Assembly: GCA_028571685.1 (NCBI GenBank)
Contig: CM053148.1
Location: forward strand, 91,410,001 to 91,474,000
Length of the DNA: 64,000 nt
Direction: 5' to 3'
Origin: Heterohyrax brucei
Lineage: Eukaryota; Chordata; Mammalia; Hyracoidea; Procaviidae
The notes below the pieces were generated by a model. It searched no databases, was not told the DNA's origin, and saw only the letters and a list, made by a program, of their open reading frames with translations. Of the stretch, positions 45,888 through 58,000 are shown one piece after another. A program made the translations under genes and the position numbers. How positions within the stretch are numbered: the stretch's first letter is position 1; every line of letters begins with the position of its first letter.

Positions 45888-46078
45888 TTCAGCCATTGCT
45901 GTTGTCAAATCGTTCTGACTCATAGCAATCCCACAAGACGGAGAACTGCCCCCAAACGGTTTCCTAGGCTACAGTCTTCATGGCAACAGTTCAATAGTTC
46001 AGAGCAACTGGTGGGTTCAAACAACTGACCTTTTCTTAGCAACTGAGTGTTTAACCATTGTACCACCATGGCTTCTTG
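45888..46078 (-). mobile_element. Long-type AfroSINE, antisense, inside old L1
   Basis: From cttcagccattgctgttgtc to attgtaccaccatggcttc. It includes the extra block of the long variant. Confidence 0.88.
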
Positions 46079-46325
46079 GAACAAAGGTGAGATGTTACAA
46101 ACTGACTGTATCAAGAATAAAAGAGAAGCTTTATTTTGAGCCTACCAATATTAAGGGGAATTAAAGAATATTATAGCGACTTGATGTCCATAAATTTGAC
46201 AAAATGTAATGAACATATTCCTTGGAGGAAACCTATCACCAGAGCTCCCTGAAGAAGAAATGGATAGTCTGAATTGTTCTGTATCTTTTAAAGTTTACAG
46301 AATTTGGAGGTAAGCTTTTCCTAGC
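46079..46325 (+). mobile_element. Old L1 ORF2 fragment, sense, part 2
   Basis: Continues the L1 across the SINE: atcaagaataaaagagaagc, tccataaatttgacaaaatg and gaagaagaaatggatagtct. Confidence 0.75.
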
Positions 46326-46771
46326 ATTGGTTCAAATAGTCAGTGATGCATCAACGGACTAGGTTTCTTCTGTATATCCTTTCTACTATCCGTAGAGTTA
46401 TATCATTCAATTTTTCTGCATATTAAGTGCAGTATTCAAATTGTTGTAGAAGTTGTATTCAGGATATTTATGTTCACTGTAGGAAGAGAAGCAAACGTGT
46501 CATGAACAGGTATATCAATCCCTTTTACCAGTAAATCAGAAACTTTACCTGAAGCCTTTCCCACAAAACAGATATCCTTTATGTCTCATTGGTCAGAGCT
46601 GTGGCCACCATTAGCTACATAGAAGATGGAGGAACAAAGATTCCACTTATTAGTTTAGTTCAGTCAATAGCTATTGATTGTGGCTGGGCTTTTGAAGGGT
46701 TCAAACAAAATAAGGTATCTGATTATCAAAGGAAAAACAGAAAATGGGTATTTGTAAGAAGTCTTCTGAAA
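46326..46771. other. Unannotated stretch
   Basis: Nothing recognised. Confidence 0.5.
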
Positions 46772-46914
46772 ACCTACTGCCACTGAGTCGATTTTTATTC
46801 ATAATGATCCTGTAGCACAGAGTCTAACTACCCCACAGAGTTTCCAAGGAGTACCTGGTGGGTTCAAACTTGCTATCTTCTGGTTATCAGCTGTAGCTCT
46901 TAACCACCAGGGTT
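46772..46914 (-). mobile_element. AfroSINE, antisense
   Basis: From aacctactgccactgagtcg to gctcttaaccaccagggtt. Confidence 0.9.
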
Positions 46915-47496
46915 GTCATAAGAAGTCAATGTCTGCCAAATCATTCTACTGCAATCAGGCAGTCGTGTCAAAATGTTGATAAATGGCACCAGCATTAGCT
47001 AGAAAAATAAACTAATGAGAAGTACCTGCAAGTAGTCGATTAAAAAAAAGAAAATAATATCAAAACAGTATAATCTAGTCTCTAATGTTCAATGAAAATT
47101 AACTGTAACGTGAAGTAAAATTTTAAAATTGATTTAATTATTTTTTATTTTTAAAATAAGATTTTTCTGCTTGTGGGTAGAATCCATCTGTCAGATCACA
47201 AATGAACAAGCCAGACTGAAGTGAGGCAGACTTTCTTAGTTGGATAGTATGTATGAAATGTGGTAATTGTGCAGATTTGGATACTTAAAATGATGTGAAT
47301 TTCTATAAGCAATCTGTGAACTCAAGCCAAGAGCAGTAAGAGGAAAAAATCAAAATCACTGCTTTGAAATATGTTTTTTATACGTAGAGACCTCTGAGCT
47401 GGCTGTGAACCAACTTGCATGATTGTGAATGTTTTCTAGCATTTTTAGGTAATTTATAGAAGCTCCCTGTACCCCACTCTCCATAATGATAGTGTA
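46915..47496. other. Unannotated stretch
   Basis: Nothing recognised beyond AT-rich sequence. Confidence 0.5.
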
Positions 47497-48055
47497 TGAG
47501 GTATGACAGTTAAGTCCGTGAACTTAATGGTTCTGTGTTACATACCACACTGCTGAATATCATCAGGGTCACCTTCAAAGTACACCCCTTGGGGAGCTAT
47601 GCACCGATGCCAGCATGTAGTTCACCCTTCAGAGCAATCTTAGAACTCTTTCTGGAATGGGCAGTGCACACAGTGGCAAGGTGACAAGTTTGTGAAGCTA
47701 ATTGTATAGTAGTCTGTGAGGGAATTTATATCCAGTAAATGAATAACTATATTGGAAAACCCTCCCTACTGAACTCTTCTGGCCCCCAGTGACTTTTTTC
47801 TTTACCTGAAGATAAAGGGAATATTGAAAAGAAGACAGTTTGTGACATTGAGGACATCAAGTCTAACACAGTGATAGCTCTGATGGCCATTCCATAAAAA
47901 GAGTTCCAAAATTGCTTTGACGGGTGAACTAGGCACTACCATCATTGAATAGCTTCCCAAAGGGAGTGCTTGAAGGTGACTGTAATGGATATTCGGTAAC
48001 ACGGTATGTAGCCCTTTTACTAAGATGGATTCACAAAGTTACTTGGCAGTCCTTC
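47497..48055. mobile_element. Foldback mariner-derived element, copy 5
   Basis: 559 bp with intact TA on both sides (47495-47496 and 48056-48057). Left end tgaggtatgacagttaagtc, right end agttacttggcagtccttc. The transposase tail is in sense (about 47755-47900), as in copies 2 and 3. Confidence 0.9.
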
Positions 48056-48369
48056 TATAATGCTTAATGTCTTGATGAATAAAATCTTTTTTCTTTTTTT
48101 TTTGTTATGATCAAATGAAAATGTACATACTCTGTCCTTACAATATTGGGTTAAGATGGGAGGAGTACACAAGTTGTCTTGAAGTCCCATTAATATTGAT
48201 CTTCTTACTAGTGTGTGCTGTCAACAATTTCACCCAACCAAATTTCTAACAACTAATCTAAACCCTCACCCTTTGCCCTCCCGCCCTCCCCACCCTTGCA
48301 GCTGTCAAAGAGTCTTTTCTGTTATGCATGTGTCTGCTTTTATGTTCTTATCATAGGGGTCTCCTACAA

Positions 48370-51300
48370 TATTTGTCCTTTTGTCGTTGACTACTTTCAG
48401 TCAACATGATGTCCCCCAGTTGAAAACAGGTTAAGAGATATTTCCTGCTATTGTCGTTGTTCTTTATCATTGCATACTGTTCCATTGAGTAGATATATCA
48501 TGGTTTACCTATCCATTCTTCTGTTGTTGGGCATCTGGGTTAATTCCATCTTTTTGCTATTGTGGACTGTACTGCAATGAACATTCATGGCAAATATAAG
48601 TTGGTATGAATGGCCCTGATTCTGTAGAATATATTCCAAGCAGTGGAACTACTGGGTCAAATGGTACATTTATTTCCAGCTTTTTGAGGAAGTGCCAGAT
48701 TGCCTTCCAAAGAGGTTGCACCATTTTGCAATCCCACCAACAGTGTAGGAGAGTTCCAGTCTCTCTACAGCCTCTCCAGCATTTAGTGTTTTGTGTTTTT
48801 TGGATCATAGCCAACCTTGTTGGGTGAGATGGTATCTCATTGTTGTTTTGATTTGAATTTCTTTAATAGATAATCGTTGTGAGCATGTCCTCATGTGTTT
48901 GCTGGCTACCTTGATCTTCTCTTTGAGAAGTGTCTATCTCCTTTGCCCATCATTTAACTGGGTGATTTGTCTTTTTCTTATTGATATTTTGTAATACCTT
49001 ATAGATTATAAAGATCAGGTGTTGGTCTGACATAGAGTTGCCGAATATTTTTTCCCATTCTGTAGGTGGTATTTTAATTGTTTTGATGAAGTCTTTGGAT
49101 GAGCAGAAGTGTTTGATTCTTAGTAATTCCCATTTATCTCTTTTCTGATGAATGTGCTTTGTCAGATTTTGAAGTCTGACTATATTGTGTATTAAAACTT
49201 CTGTTGCTGACCTATTTTATCTTGGATGAACTTTATCATTTTAGATTTTATATTTAGGTCTTTTATCCAATTTGAGTTGATTTCTGTATAAGGTGTGAGA
49301 TATGGGTCTTGTTTCAGTTTTTTGAGGATGGATACCCAATTTGGCCAGCACCATTTGTTAAAGAGACTGTTCTACCCCAGTTTAAAGTCTTCGGGGCTTT
49401 GTCACATATCAGCTGTTCATAGGAGGATGGTGGTATCTCTGGTGTCTCTACTCTGTTCCATTGGTCTATATGTCTCTTTTTGTACCAGTACTGGGCTGTT
49501 TTGACAACTGTGGCAGTGTAATAGGTTCTAAAGTCAGGCAGTGAGAGGCCTCCCAGTGTGTTCTTCTTTTTCACTAGTGCTTTGCTTACCCAGGGCTTCT
49601 TCCCCTTCCAAACAAAGCTGATGATTTGTTTCTCCATCTCATTAAAAAAATGTCACTGGAATTTGTATTGGGATTGCATTATATAAGCAGATTGTTTTGG
49701 GTAAAATAGACATTTTAACAATGTTGAGTCTACCTATTCCTGAGCAGGGTAGATTATGTAAGTCTTGCCCAGTTTCTTGTAGTAAGGTTTTGTAGTTCTC
49801 TTTGTGAAGATCTCTTATTTTCTCTAGTTAGATTTATTTCTAGATATTTTGTCTTCTTGGGGGCTATAGTAAATGGTATTGATTTGGTAATTTCTTCTTT
49901 CTCAGTGTTAGTATAAAGAAAGTCTATTGATTTACTTATGTTTATCTTATATCCTGATACTTTGCTGAACTCTTCTATTAGCTCCAATAGTTTACTTATG
50001 GATTTCTTTGGATTCTCTGTATAAACAATCATATCATCTGCAAAGACAGAAATCTTTACTTTCCATTGCTCAACCAGATGCGCTTTATTTCTTTGAGTTG
50101 TCTAATTGCTCTGGCTAGAACTTCTAGCACAATGTTGAATAGAAGTGGTGTGAGTGGGCATCCTTGTCTAGTTCCCGTTCTCAAAGGCAATTCTTTCACT
50201 CTTTCACCATTCAGGATGATGAAAGCAGTTGGCTGTGCATAGATGCTACTGATTACATTGAGGAATTTTCCCCTATTCATGTTTTTCTGAGAGTTTTAAG
50301 CATGAAGGGTGTTAGACTTTTTCACATTCCTTTTCCACGTCAATTGACAAAATCAGATGATTCTTATCTTTTGTGTTATTAGTGTGGTTGATTACAGTAA
50401 TTGTTTTTCTGGTGCTGAACAAGCCTTGCATCTCTGGAATGAAACCAACTTGATCATGATGAACTATTTTTTTTATATGCTGTTGAATTCTGTTGGCTAG
50501 AATTTTGTTGAAAATTTTTGCTTCCAGGTTCATGAGTGATATTGGCTTGTAATTTTATTTTTTTGTGGGATCTTTCCCTAGTTTTGGTATCAGAGTTATG
50601 CTGGCTTCATAGAATGAATTTGGAAGTATTCCATGTCTTTCTATGGTGTGAAATAGCCTCAATAGTATTTAAGTTAACTCTTCTCTAAAATTTGGCAAAA
50701 TTCTCCTGTGAAGCCATCTGGGCCAGGACGTTTTTTTTGGTTGGTAGATTTTTGATAACTTTTTCAATATCTTTCTTTGTGATAGATTTATTAAGTTGAT
50801 CTACTTCTCCTTATGATAATCTTGGTGAGTCATATGAATCTAGAAATTTGTCCATTTCCCCTAGGTTTTCAAACCTGTTAGAGTACAGCCTTTCATAGTC
50901 TTCTGTTATAAGATATTTTATTTCAGGTGGGTCTGTTGTAACATCTCCCACCTCATTTCTTAATTAGGTTATTTGTATCTTCTGTTGTTTTTCATTTGTA
51001 AGTTTAGCCAATGGTTTATCAACTTTATTGATCTTTTCAAAGAACCAGCTTTTGGTTTTGTTAATTTTTTCAGTTGTTTTTCTATTCTCTAATTCATTTA
51101 ATTCTGCTCTAATCCTTATAACTGTTTTCTTCTGATGCCTGAGGGGTTCTTCAGTTTCTCTCTTTCTACTTTTTGAAGCTGTGAGGTTAATTCTTTAATT
51201 TGGGCCCTTTCTTTCTGGATGTTTGCAGTTATAGAGATAAACTGACCTCTGAGCACTGCTTTTGCTGTATCCCATAAATTATGGTAGGATGTGTTTTCAT

Positions 51301-52150
51301 TCTCATTTGAATCCATAAATTTCTTTATTTTGTCTTTAATTTCTTGTATAGTCCAAGGCTTTATGAGCAACGTGTTCTTCAGTTTCCACAAGTTTGAATT
51401 TCTACCTATGAATTTTCTGTTATTGATTTCAACTTTTATAGCTCTATGGTCTGAGAACATACTTTGCAGTAAATCAATGGTTTGGATTTTATAGAGAATT
51501 GATTTATGACCCAACACATGGTCTATTCTAGAAAATGTTCCATGTGCATTGGAAAAGAAGATGTATTTATCTACTGATGGATGAAAAGATCTGTATATGT
51601 TGATAAGGTCAAGTTAGTTAATTGTTGTAATAAGATCTTCTGCATCTTTACTGAGCTTTTTTCTGGATGATGTAACCATAACTGGAAGGGGAGTGTTGAA
51701 GTCTCCAACTATTATTGTGGAATGATCAATCTCATTTTTCAATGCTGTCAGTTTTTGTCCAATGTATTTAGGTATTGTGGTATTGTTTGCATAAATATTT
51801 AATATTGTTAAGTCTTGCTTGAGTATTGAACCTTTCAGCAATAAATAGTGACCATCCTTGTCCACAATAGTGGATATTACATTCAAATCTATTTTATCTG
51901 AGATTAATATTACCACACCTGCTCTTCTTTGTGTAGTTAGCTTGACATATATTATTCCAATCTTTAATTCTCTACTTGTTCATATCTTTATGTCTAAGGT
52001 GTGTTTCTTGTAAACAGTATATAGACGGGTCATGTCTTTTGATCTAGGGTATCACTCGCTATCTCTTTACTGGAGCATTCAGTCCATTTACATTCAATGT
52101 AATTATTGATAGGTATGCACTTATTTTGATGTAATTACTTTTGTGTTGAT
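48370..52150 (-). pseudogene. L1 ORF2 relic (endonuclease and reverse transcriptase)
   Basis: Read on the minus strand. The N-terminal endonuclease starts near LNVNGLN (about 52105) and includes RAGVVILISDKID and TIIVGDFNTPL (51614-51950). Next comes the RT core with [20 protein letters not shown] (about 50110-50190) and an intact FADD box (about 50030-50045). Then come [20 protein letters not shown] (50032 downward), the thumb, and the C-terminal Cys-rich segment ([18 protein letters not shown], 48557-48814). Many stops and frameshifts break it into more than ten pieces. In a live element it nicks target DNA and copies L1 RNA; this copy is dead, though its RT box is kept. Confidence 0.93.
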
Positions 52151-52539
52151 GTTTTCTATATTGCTCTTATTGTTCTGTTCTGGGATATTCTTTATGGGTT
52201 GTTTGAGTGTTAGTTTTGTGTTTGTTGAGACTTCTGTATTGCATTTCTTATTTTGGTATAATACATTTTTAATCTACTTTATGGCTACATGTGTTATCCT
52301 TCTTAACATACTAAAATTAAAACCAATTTTAACTACTTCATAACTCTGAAACTTCATCTGCGTCAAAAACAACTGTAACTATAGTAATGTATCCCTGTTT
52401 TAATGTGATGGCATTAGAGTTGTCATGATATGGTCACAGATTCCCTTATTATGATACTGTAGCTTTGGTGAAGTTTTGTGACTTCCTTAACTGATCAGAA
52501 ATTTGGATGAAGTGTCCTGAATTGTCAGCTAAGATATAC

Positions 52540-53290
52540 ATTTAGGGGAGAACTTCTTTCAATATTTCATGTAATTTTGGTTTAGTTTTTATGAAGTCTC
52601 TAAATTTTTCTTTATTTTCAAAAGTCTTAATTTCACCATTATGTTTGATAGACAATTTTGCAGGATAAATAATTCTTGGATGGAAGTTTTTCTCATTCAG
52701 GATTTTGAATGTGTCTTCCCACTGTTTTCTAGCCAGCATTGTTTCGGTGGAAAAGTCAGATGAAAGTCTACAGGGTTTCCTTCGGAATGTTAGTTTTGCT
52801 TTGAGCCTTGCTGCCTTCAGAAGCACCTGTTTGTGTTTTAGCATATTAATCTTGATTATAATATGCCTTGGCGTCTTTCTTTTTGGATCTTACTTTTGCA
52901 GTGTTTGATAAATGTCTTGGATACCTATGTCGCCTTTGCTCATAATCTCAGGAAAGTTTTCTGTCAGCATCTCTACAGCAATACTCTCTGTATTGTCATT
53001 AATCCTCCCTTGTTCAGGAACTCCAATTGAAAGTAAATTATTTCTCTTCATGGGGTCCCACATGTTTCTTAATGCTTCTTCCTTTTCTTATTTCTTTTCT
53101 CTGATTTCACCTCATAGATGCTGGCGTTAGTTACTTTGTCTTCTAGATCACTGAGTCTAACTTCCATCTGTTCAATCCTATTCTTTTGGCTTTGGATAGA
53201 ATTATCTAATTCTGTAATTTTGTTATTAATCTGATGTATTTCGGATCGTTGATGTTCTAGCATTTCAAATAACCTACCAAATAAAAAAAA
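52540..53290 (-). pseudogene. L1 ORF1 relic (RNA-binding protein), 5'-truncated
   Basis: Two pieces. 53069-53263 reads a coiled-coil end (RIEQMEVRLSDLEDKV). 52542-52844 reads the C-terminal domain (RLSSDFSTETMLARKQWEDT, then NEKNFHPRIIYPAKLSI) and ends at the stop near 52542. The N-terminus is lost at the element's 5' truncation. A frame break lies between the pieces. Confidence 0.92.
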
Positions 53291-53303
53291 ATGAATAAAA
53301 TCT

Positions 53304-53743
53304 AAATTACTCTTTTTAAAAAATGGTAGAGTAACATTAATTTAAGTGGCATTGGAGTCTTTATTTTTTTCAAAAATTGGCTGTATCTAAATCATTAGTG
53401 ACGTAGATCTCCAATTACAAACTCTAGCATCATTTTATAGTAGTGCCTTGTTTGTTCTTTTCAGCATTTAGTTCAATGAATATTAAAGCACAATCTTTTT
53501 ACTTTTGTTGTTCAAAGATTTATATTATCTGCAGATGACTCAATGAGTACTAGCCATAAAAGTTACATGTTAATTTTGTTCTTAAATTGAAAGGGGTTAA
53601 TTTTCAACCAGATGTTCATATATAACACTGATTTGTTTTTCCAGAAAACATGTTTCTTCTTATTTGGTTGTGGGGTCTTTCCATGTTCTCAGTATTGCTG
53701 TTGTTCTCAGTTGCTGTTCATTTGTTTCCAACTGAGGCTTCCC

Positions 53744-53744
<1 letters not shown>
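53304..53744. other. Unannotated stretch
   Basis: Nothing recognised. Confidence 0.5.
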
Positions 53745-53779
<35 letters not shown>

Positions 53780-53802
53780 ATATGTATATATGTATATATG
53801 TG
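53745..53802. repeat. (TG)n(TA)n microsatellite
   Basis: TG run grading into TGTATA units, just upstream of an L1 5' end. Confidence 0.97.
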
Positions 53803-53834
53803 TTAAAAACAAAAAGGAAACATTGCCTGAGTGA

Positions 53835-54365
53835 TGGAGATGTGGAGCCAAGATGGTGGAGTAGTCAGACCCTTCCTGTGATCCTTCTAACAACAAAGAC
53901 CCAAAAGGACAAATGAATCAATTATATATAACATTCAGGGAACCCTGAACATCAAAGGGAAAGTTGAGAAACTGGACAGAGTGAGGAGGAAGGGAGAATA
54001 GGTCCAGAAGACTGCCCATATCTGACCCAGCAGGAATTAGTTACAGCCAGCATGATAGTAAACAGTAGCTTTAGAGGACTTCCTCCTCAGTGGGACAGAT
54101 GGAGCAGTGGAGAGTCTACTCACACCTCTAAAACCAGTGCAAAATGACACTCCAACATCAAAAGCTAAGTGGTTTGCTTCTAATCTACCATGCTGGGACC
54201 TAAATCTTTCCTTCAGGCTAAACCTCTCTAGCTTTTCCCCCTGCTTCCCCCTCCCTTCTATGCACTGCATTGGGTTTCATAGATTGACCTGTTCCTGGGC
54301 CAGAAGCAGGACTCGTTATGCATGCCCTAAGCCATTCTCCCGTCAGCTGAGGTTTATTGATAATT
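53835..54365 (+). mobile_element. L1 5' UTR fragment, sense, without the rest of the element
   Basis: Begins gatggagatgtggagccaag, the usual L1 opening with a ccaagatgg core, then ctgtgatccttctaacaaca and so on. About 530 bp of 5' UTR follow, ending in an A-rich stretch (54366-54400). No ORF1 or ORF2 adjoins it. It points away from the neighbouring L1 (minus strand), so it belongs to a different insertion. Confidence 0.75.
53848..53857 (+). promoter_or_regulatory. YY1-like site at the L1 5' end
   Basis: CCAAGATGGT, an AAGATGG core as found at the start of L1 5' UTRs, where YY1 sets the transcription start. Function here is inferred only. Confidence 0.5.
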
Positions 54366-54401
54366 AAAAGGATTTATAAAAAAGAAAGAAACAAAAATTA
54401 C

Positions 54402-54466
54402 CTGACTCTGTGCCATCCTCAAAATTGTTAGTATGTTTGATCTCATTGCTGCAGCCACTGTGTCAG
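54402..54466 (-). mobile_element. RTE 3' fragment, antisense
   Basis: ctgactctgtgccatcctca to ttgctgcagccactgtgtca; short and isolated. Confidence 0.65.
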
Positions 54467-54684
54467 GAAATAATATTGAATATAATCAAGTACATTTCTG
54501 GAGGACTTGAGTCAATCACATAAATATTTAAACCTTAGACTTATTAATGTGTGGCAATTAATTAAGCAATTTCAAATCAACCCTGTTATAGATTTAATTA
54601 AGTCCTTACTCCTGCAATGGTGAACCTAACCTTGCTTGTGAAAACACAGTGTTTCTACTTAGTTCTTACTAAGTAGAACATGTC

Positions 54685-57206
54685 TGTCAGTTTGTCATGC
54701 TGTGGGGGCCTTCTTGTTGCTGTGATTCTTGAAGCTATGTCACCTGTATTCCAATATCAGCAGTGTCACCTGTGACAGACAGGTATCAACTGAGCTCCAC
54801 AACTAAAACTAGGAAGGAAGGACCTGGCAGCCTACTTCTGAACATATTTAGCCAATGCAAGCCTTGTCAATAGCATTGGAACATTGTCTGGTACAGTGCT
54901 GGAAGATGAGCCCCTCTGTTTGGAAGGCACTCAAAAGACAAGTAGGGAAGAGCTGCCTCATCAAAGTAAAGTCACCCTTAATGATGGGAATGGAGTCCAC
55001 CTTTTAGTACCTTTGTTTTCTGCTGTGGCACAATTCAGAAGTGAGAATAAACAGCTGCAAACATCTATTAATAATTGTGATGTGGTATGTATAGAGTATG
55101 AATCTAGGAAAACTAAAAGTCAGGAATGAAATGGAACTTAAACATTGATATTCTAGACATCAGTGAGCAAAAACAGACTGACACTAGCCATTTTGGAGTG
55201 GATGGTCATATGGCCTATTATACCTGGAATGACAGCTTGAAGAGGAATCTTGCTGCATTCATTGTTCTAAAAGAACACTTCAGGATCTATCCTGAAGTAC
55301 GGTGATGTCAGTGATAAGATAGTGTCCATATGCCTGTGTGGGAGACTATTTACTTCAGCTGTTACTCAGAACATAACAAGATGCCTCAATAATTACTAGA
55401 GATTGGAATGTGAAAGTTGGAAATGAAGAAGGATTATTTGAAAAATATAGCTGAGGTGGTAGAACCTATCCAGAGATTGCATGACAGAATTTTGCAAGAC
55501 CAAAGACTTTACTAACATAAACATTGACTAAACATGTGGATCTGGTGAGATAGAATACAGAGGCATCAGATTGACTACACCTGTGTGGGAAGAGGTAACG
55601 GAAAAGCTAAATACCATCAGTCAGAACAAAACTAGGCACCTCCTGCAGAACAGAACATTGTGATCTCTTATTCCAGTTCAAGCTGAAACTTAAGAAAGTT
55701 AGAACAACTCGTCAAGACCACAGTGCAACCTGAGTATATCTAACCTGAATTAAGAGATTATCTGAAGAAAAGTTTTAATATGTTTAACACTAATGACCGA
55801 AGACTAGATGACGTGTAGAATGAAACCAAGGACATTGTACATGAGACAAGCAAAAAGTCATTAAAAAGACATGAATAAAAATCCAAAATGGATATCAGAA
55901 GAGATTCTGAAATTTTCTCTTGAATGTTGAACATTAAATCTAAAGGAAGAAGTGATTAAAAGATGAGCAAGAGATTTCGAAGAGAGGCTCAGGAGACAAA
56001 GTAAAGTATAGTGGTGACATGTGCGAAGACCAGGAGATAATAAGCCAAAAGGGAAGACAAAGCTCTGCATTACTTACTTTGAAAGAACTGAAGAAACAAT
56101 TCAAGCCTCAAGTTGCGGTATTGAAGGCTTCTCTCGGGAAAATCTTAAATGACTCAGGGAGCCGCAAAAGAAAATGGGAAGAATACGCGGAGTCACTATA
56201 CCAAAATAGTTGATGGCTGTTCCACCATTTCAGGAGATAACAAATGAAAAGGTACCAGTGACACTGAGGGAAGAAGTTCAAGCCTCACTGACGGCACTAG
56301 TGAAAAATAAAGCTGCAGGAATGACAGAATACCAAATGAGATTTCTCAACAAACAGATGGAGTGCTAAACAGATGCACTAGTCTGTGCCAAGAAATTTGG
56401 AAAGCAGATACCTGGGCAGCAGACTGAAAGAGATCTGTATTTGTGCCTGTTCCTAAGAAAGGTGATCCCACTGAATGTGGAAATTCACAAACTATGTCAT
56501 GAAGTCTCACAGGCAAGAAATATTTGCTGCAGATCTTTCAGAAGTGTGTACAGCAGTAAGTCAACAGGGAAATGCCAGAATTTCGAGCTGAGTTCAGAAG
56601 AATATGTGGATCCAAGAATACCATTGCTGATGACAGATGCGTCTTGGCTGAAAGCAGAGAACACCAGAAAGATGTTTATCTCTGTTTCATTGAGCATGTA
56701 AAGACATTGAGCTGCATGGATCATAACAAACTATGAATAGCTTGGCAAGGAATGGGAATTCTAGGACAATTAATTTTCCTCATGAGGAACCTGTACTTAG
56801 ATTGAAAAGCAGTTGTTTGAAGAGAACAAGGCAATAATGTGTGGTTTAAAGTCAGGAAAGATGTACATCAGGACTGTATCCTTTCACCATACCTGTTTGA
56901 TCTGTATGCTAAGCAAATACCCCAAGAAACTGGACTATATGAGGAAGAACGGGGCATCAGGATTGGAGGAAGTTTCATTACCAACCTGCATTATGCTTAC
57001 TTATCAACAGCTTACTTGTTGAAAGTGAGGACTTGAAGCACTTACAGATGAAGATCAAGGACCACAGCCTTTTTATGGATTATCCCTCAACATAAAGAAA
57101 AATTGTTACAAGTGGACCTACACCATGACAAATGGAAAAAAGACTGGAGTTGTCACGGATTTTATTTTACTTGAATCCGTGCTCAACACCCATTAAAGCA
57201 GCAGTC
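54685..57206 (+). mobile_element. Nearly full-length RTE/BovB-type LINE, sense, part 1
   Basis: Starts at the element's 5' end (gtttgtcatgctgtgggggc), passes the 5' UTR and runs through the ORF. A further 532 bp follow after a nested L1 (57207-57513). The total element length is about 3.05 kb, the normal size for this clade. There are internal deletions in the endonuclease-RT linker. Confidence 0.9.
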
Positions 57207-58000
57207 AAATCATTACTGAGGTTAACTCTTCAGAGAGGAATGGCTTGGACTCGGAGACACAGAGTGGTGAGCATGTCATGTGTGTACTTTATGGTTTTGT
57301 GTGTCTGTAGGATGTCATCTGCCTGGCCTCTTACTAGAGGAGACTGGAGAAGGTGAAGAGGAGGAGACAGGAGATTGTTAAGAGTATATGACATGTACAG
57401 AATGAAAAGGAAGAGTGTGCGGCCACCAGACAAGGAGAGCAGAAGGAACTGAAGATAGGCAGGCATGCAAGTTTAAACTGGATTGTATGCTTTCCCTCAA
57501 TCACAATTAAAAAAAAAAGAGAGAGAAATCAAAGGACATATCGCATTGCATGAATTTGCTGCAGAAGTCCTCTGTAAATTGTTGAAAAGCAAAGATGTGA
57601 CTTTCAAGACTAAGATGCGCCTGACTCAAACTATGATGTTTTTAGTTGTCTCCAATGCACGTGAAAGCTGGATAATAAATAAGAAATACCATGAGGAAGT
57701 CTTGCCTTTGAATTCTGGTGCTGGAGAAGAATATTGCATGTACTATGGACTGCTAGAAGAATGAGCAAATCCATCTTGGAAGAAGTACAACCAGAGTACT
57801 CAATTAGAGGCAAGGATTGGGAGACTATGTCTCACATATTTTGGTCGTGTTATCAGGAGAGATCAGTCCATGGAGATGGACATCATTCCTGGTAATGTAG
57901 AAGGTCAGCAAATAAGATGAAGACCCTCGATGAAATGGACAGACACGGTAGCTACAAAAATAAGCCTATGCATAATAAGAATTGTGTGGATGTGGCAGGA
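54960..58000 (+). pseudogene. RTE ORF relic (endonuclease and reverse transcriptase)
   Basis: Order on the plus strand: N-terminal endonuclease (about 55135-55560, with a DWNVKVGNEEG-like segment near 55405), a basic linker (55560-56220), then the RT (56260-57130). The RT reads CMDHNKLWIAW and VHQDCILSPYLFDLYAKQIP (56839-57036). The catalytic box, YADD in the family, reads YAYLSTAYLL, so both Asp residues are lost. The C-terminal part lies after the nested L1 (57514-58000). Stops and frameshifts are frequent. The live protein would nick target DNA and copy RTE RNA. Confidence 0.88.
57207..57513 (+). mobile_element. L1 3' end nested in the RTE, sense
   Basis: About 300 bp of the lineage 3' UTR (reverse complement of 39693-39985) ending in an A tail (57509-57520). 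It interrupts the RTE between gcagcagtcaa and aaatcaaaggacatatcgca. A short AAATCA occurs at both junctions and may be a small target duplication or 5' microhomology. Confidence 0.9.

Larger units (their letters stand above)
48088..53290 (-). mobile_element. 5.2-kb L1 with 13-bp target-site duplication
   Basis: ATGAATAAAATCT lies at 48075-48087 and again at 53291-53303, with no mismatch. Antisense L1 with A tail (48086-48103), a short 3' UTR, ORF2, the inter-ORF spacer, and ORF1 cut at its coiled coil. The 3' UTR lacks about 0.75 kb present in the copies at 22950 and 39693: aaatgtacat is followed almost directly by tctgtccttacaatattggg (48128). Confidence 0.95.

Noticed and set aside
53841-54365. 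Joining the L1 5' UTR to the L1 at 48088-53290 as one element
   Set aside because: They are on opposite strands, and the 48088 element is closed by its own exact target duplication.
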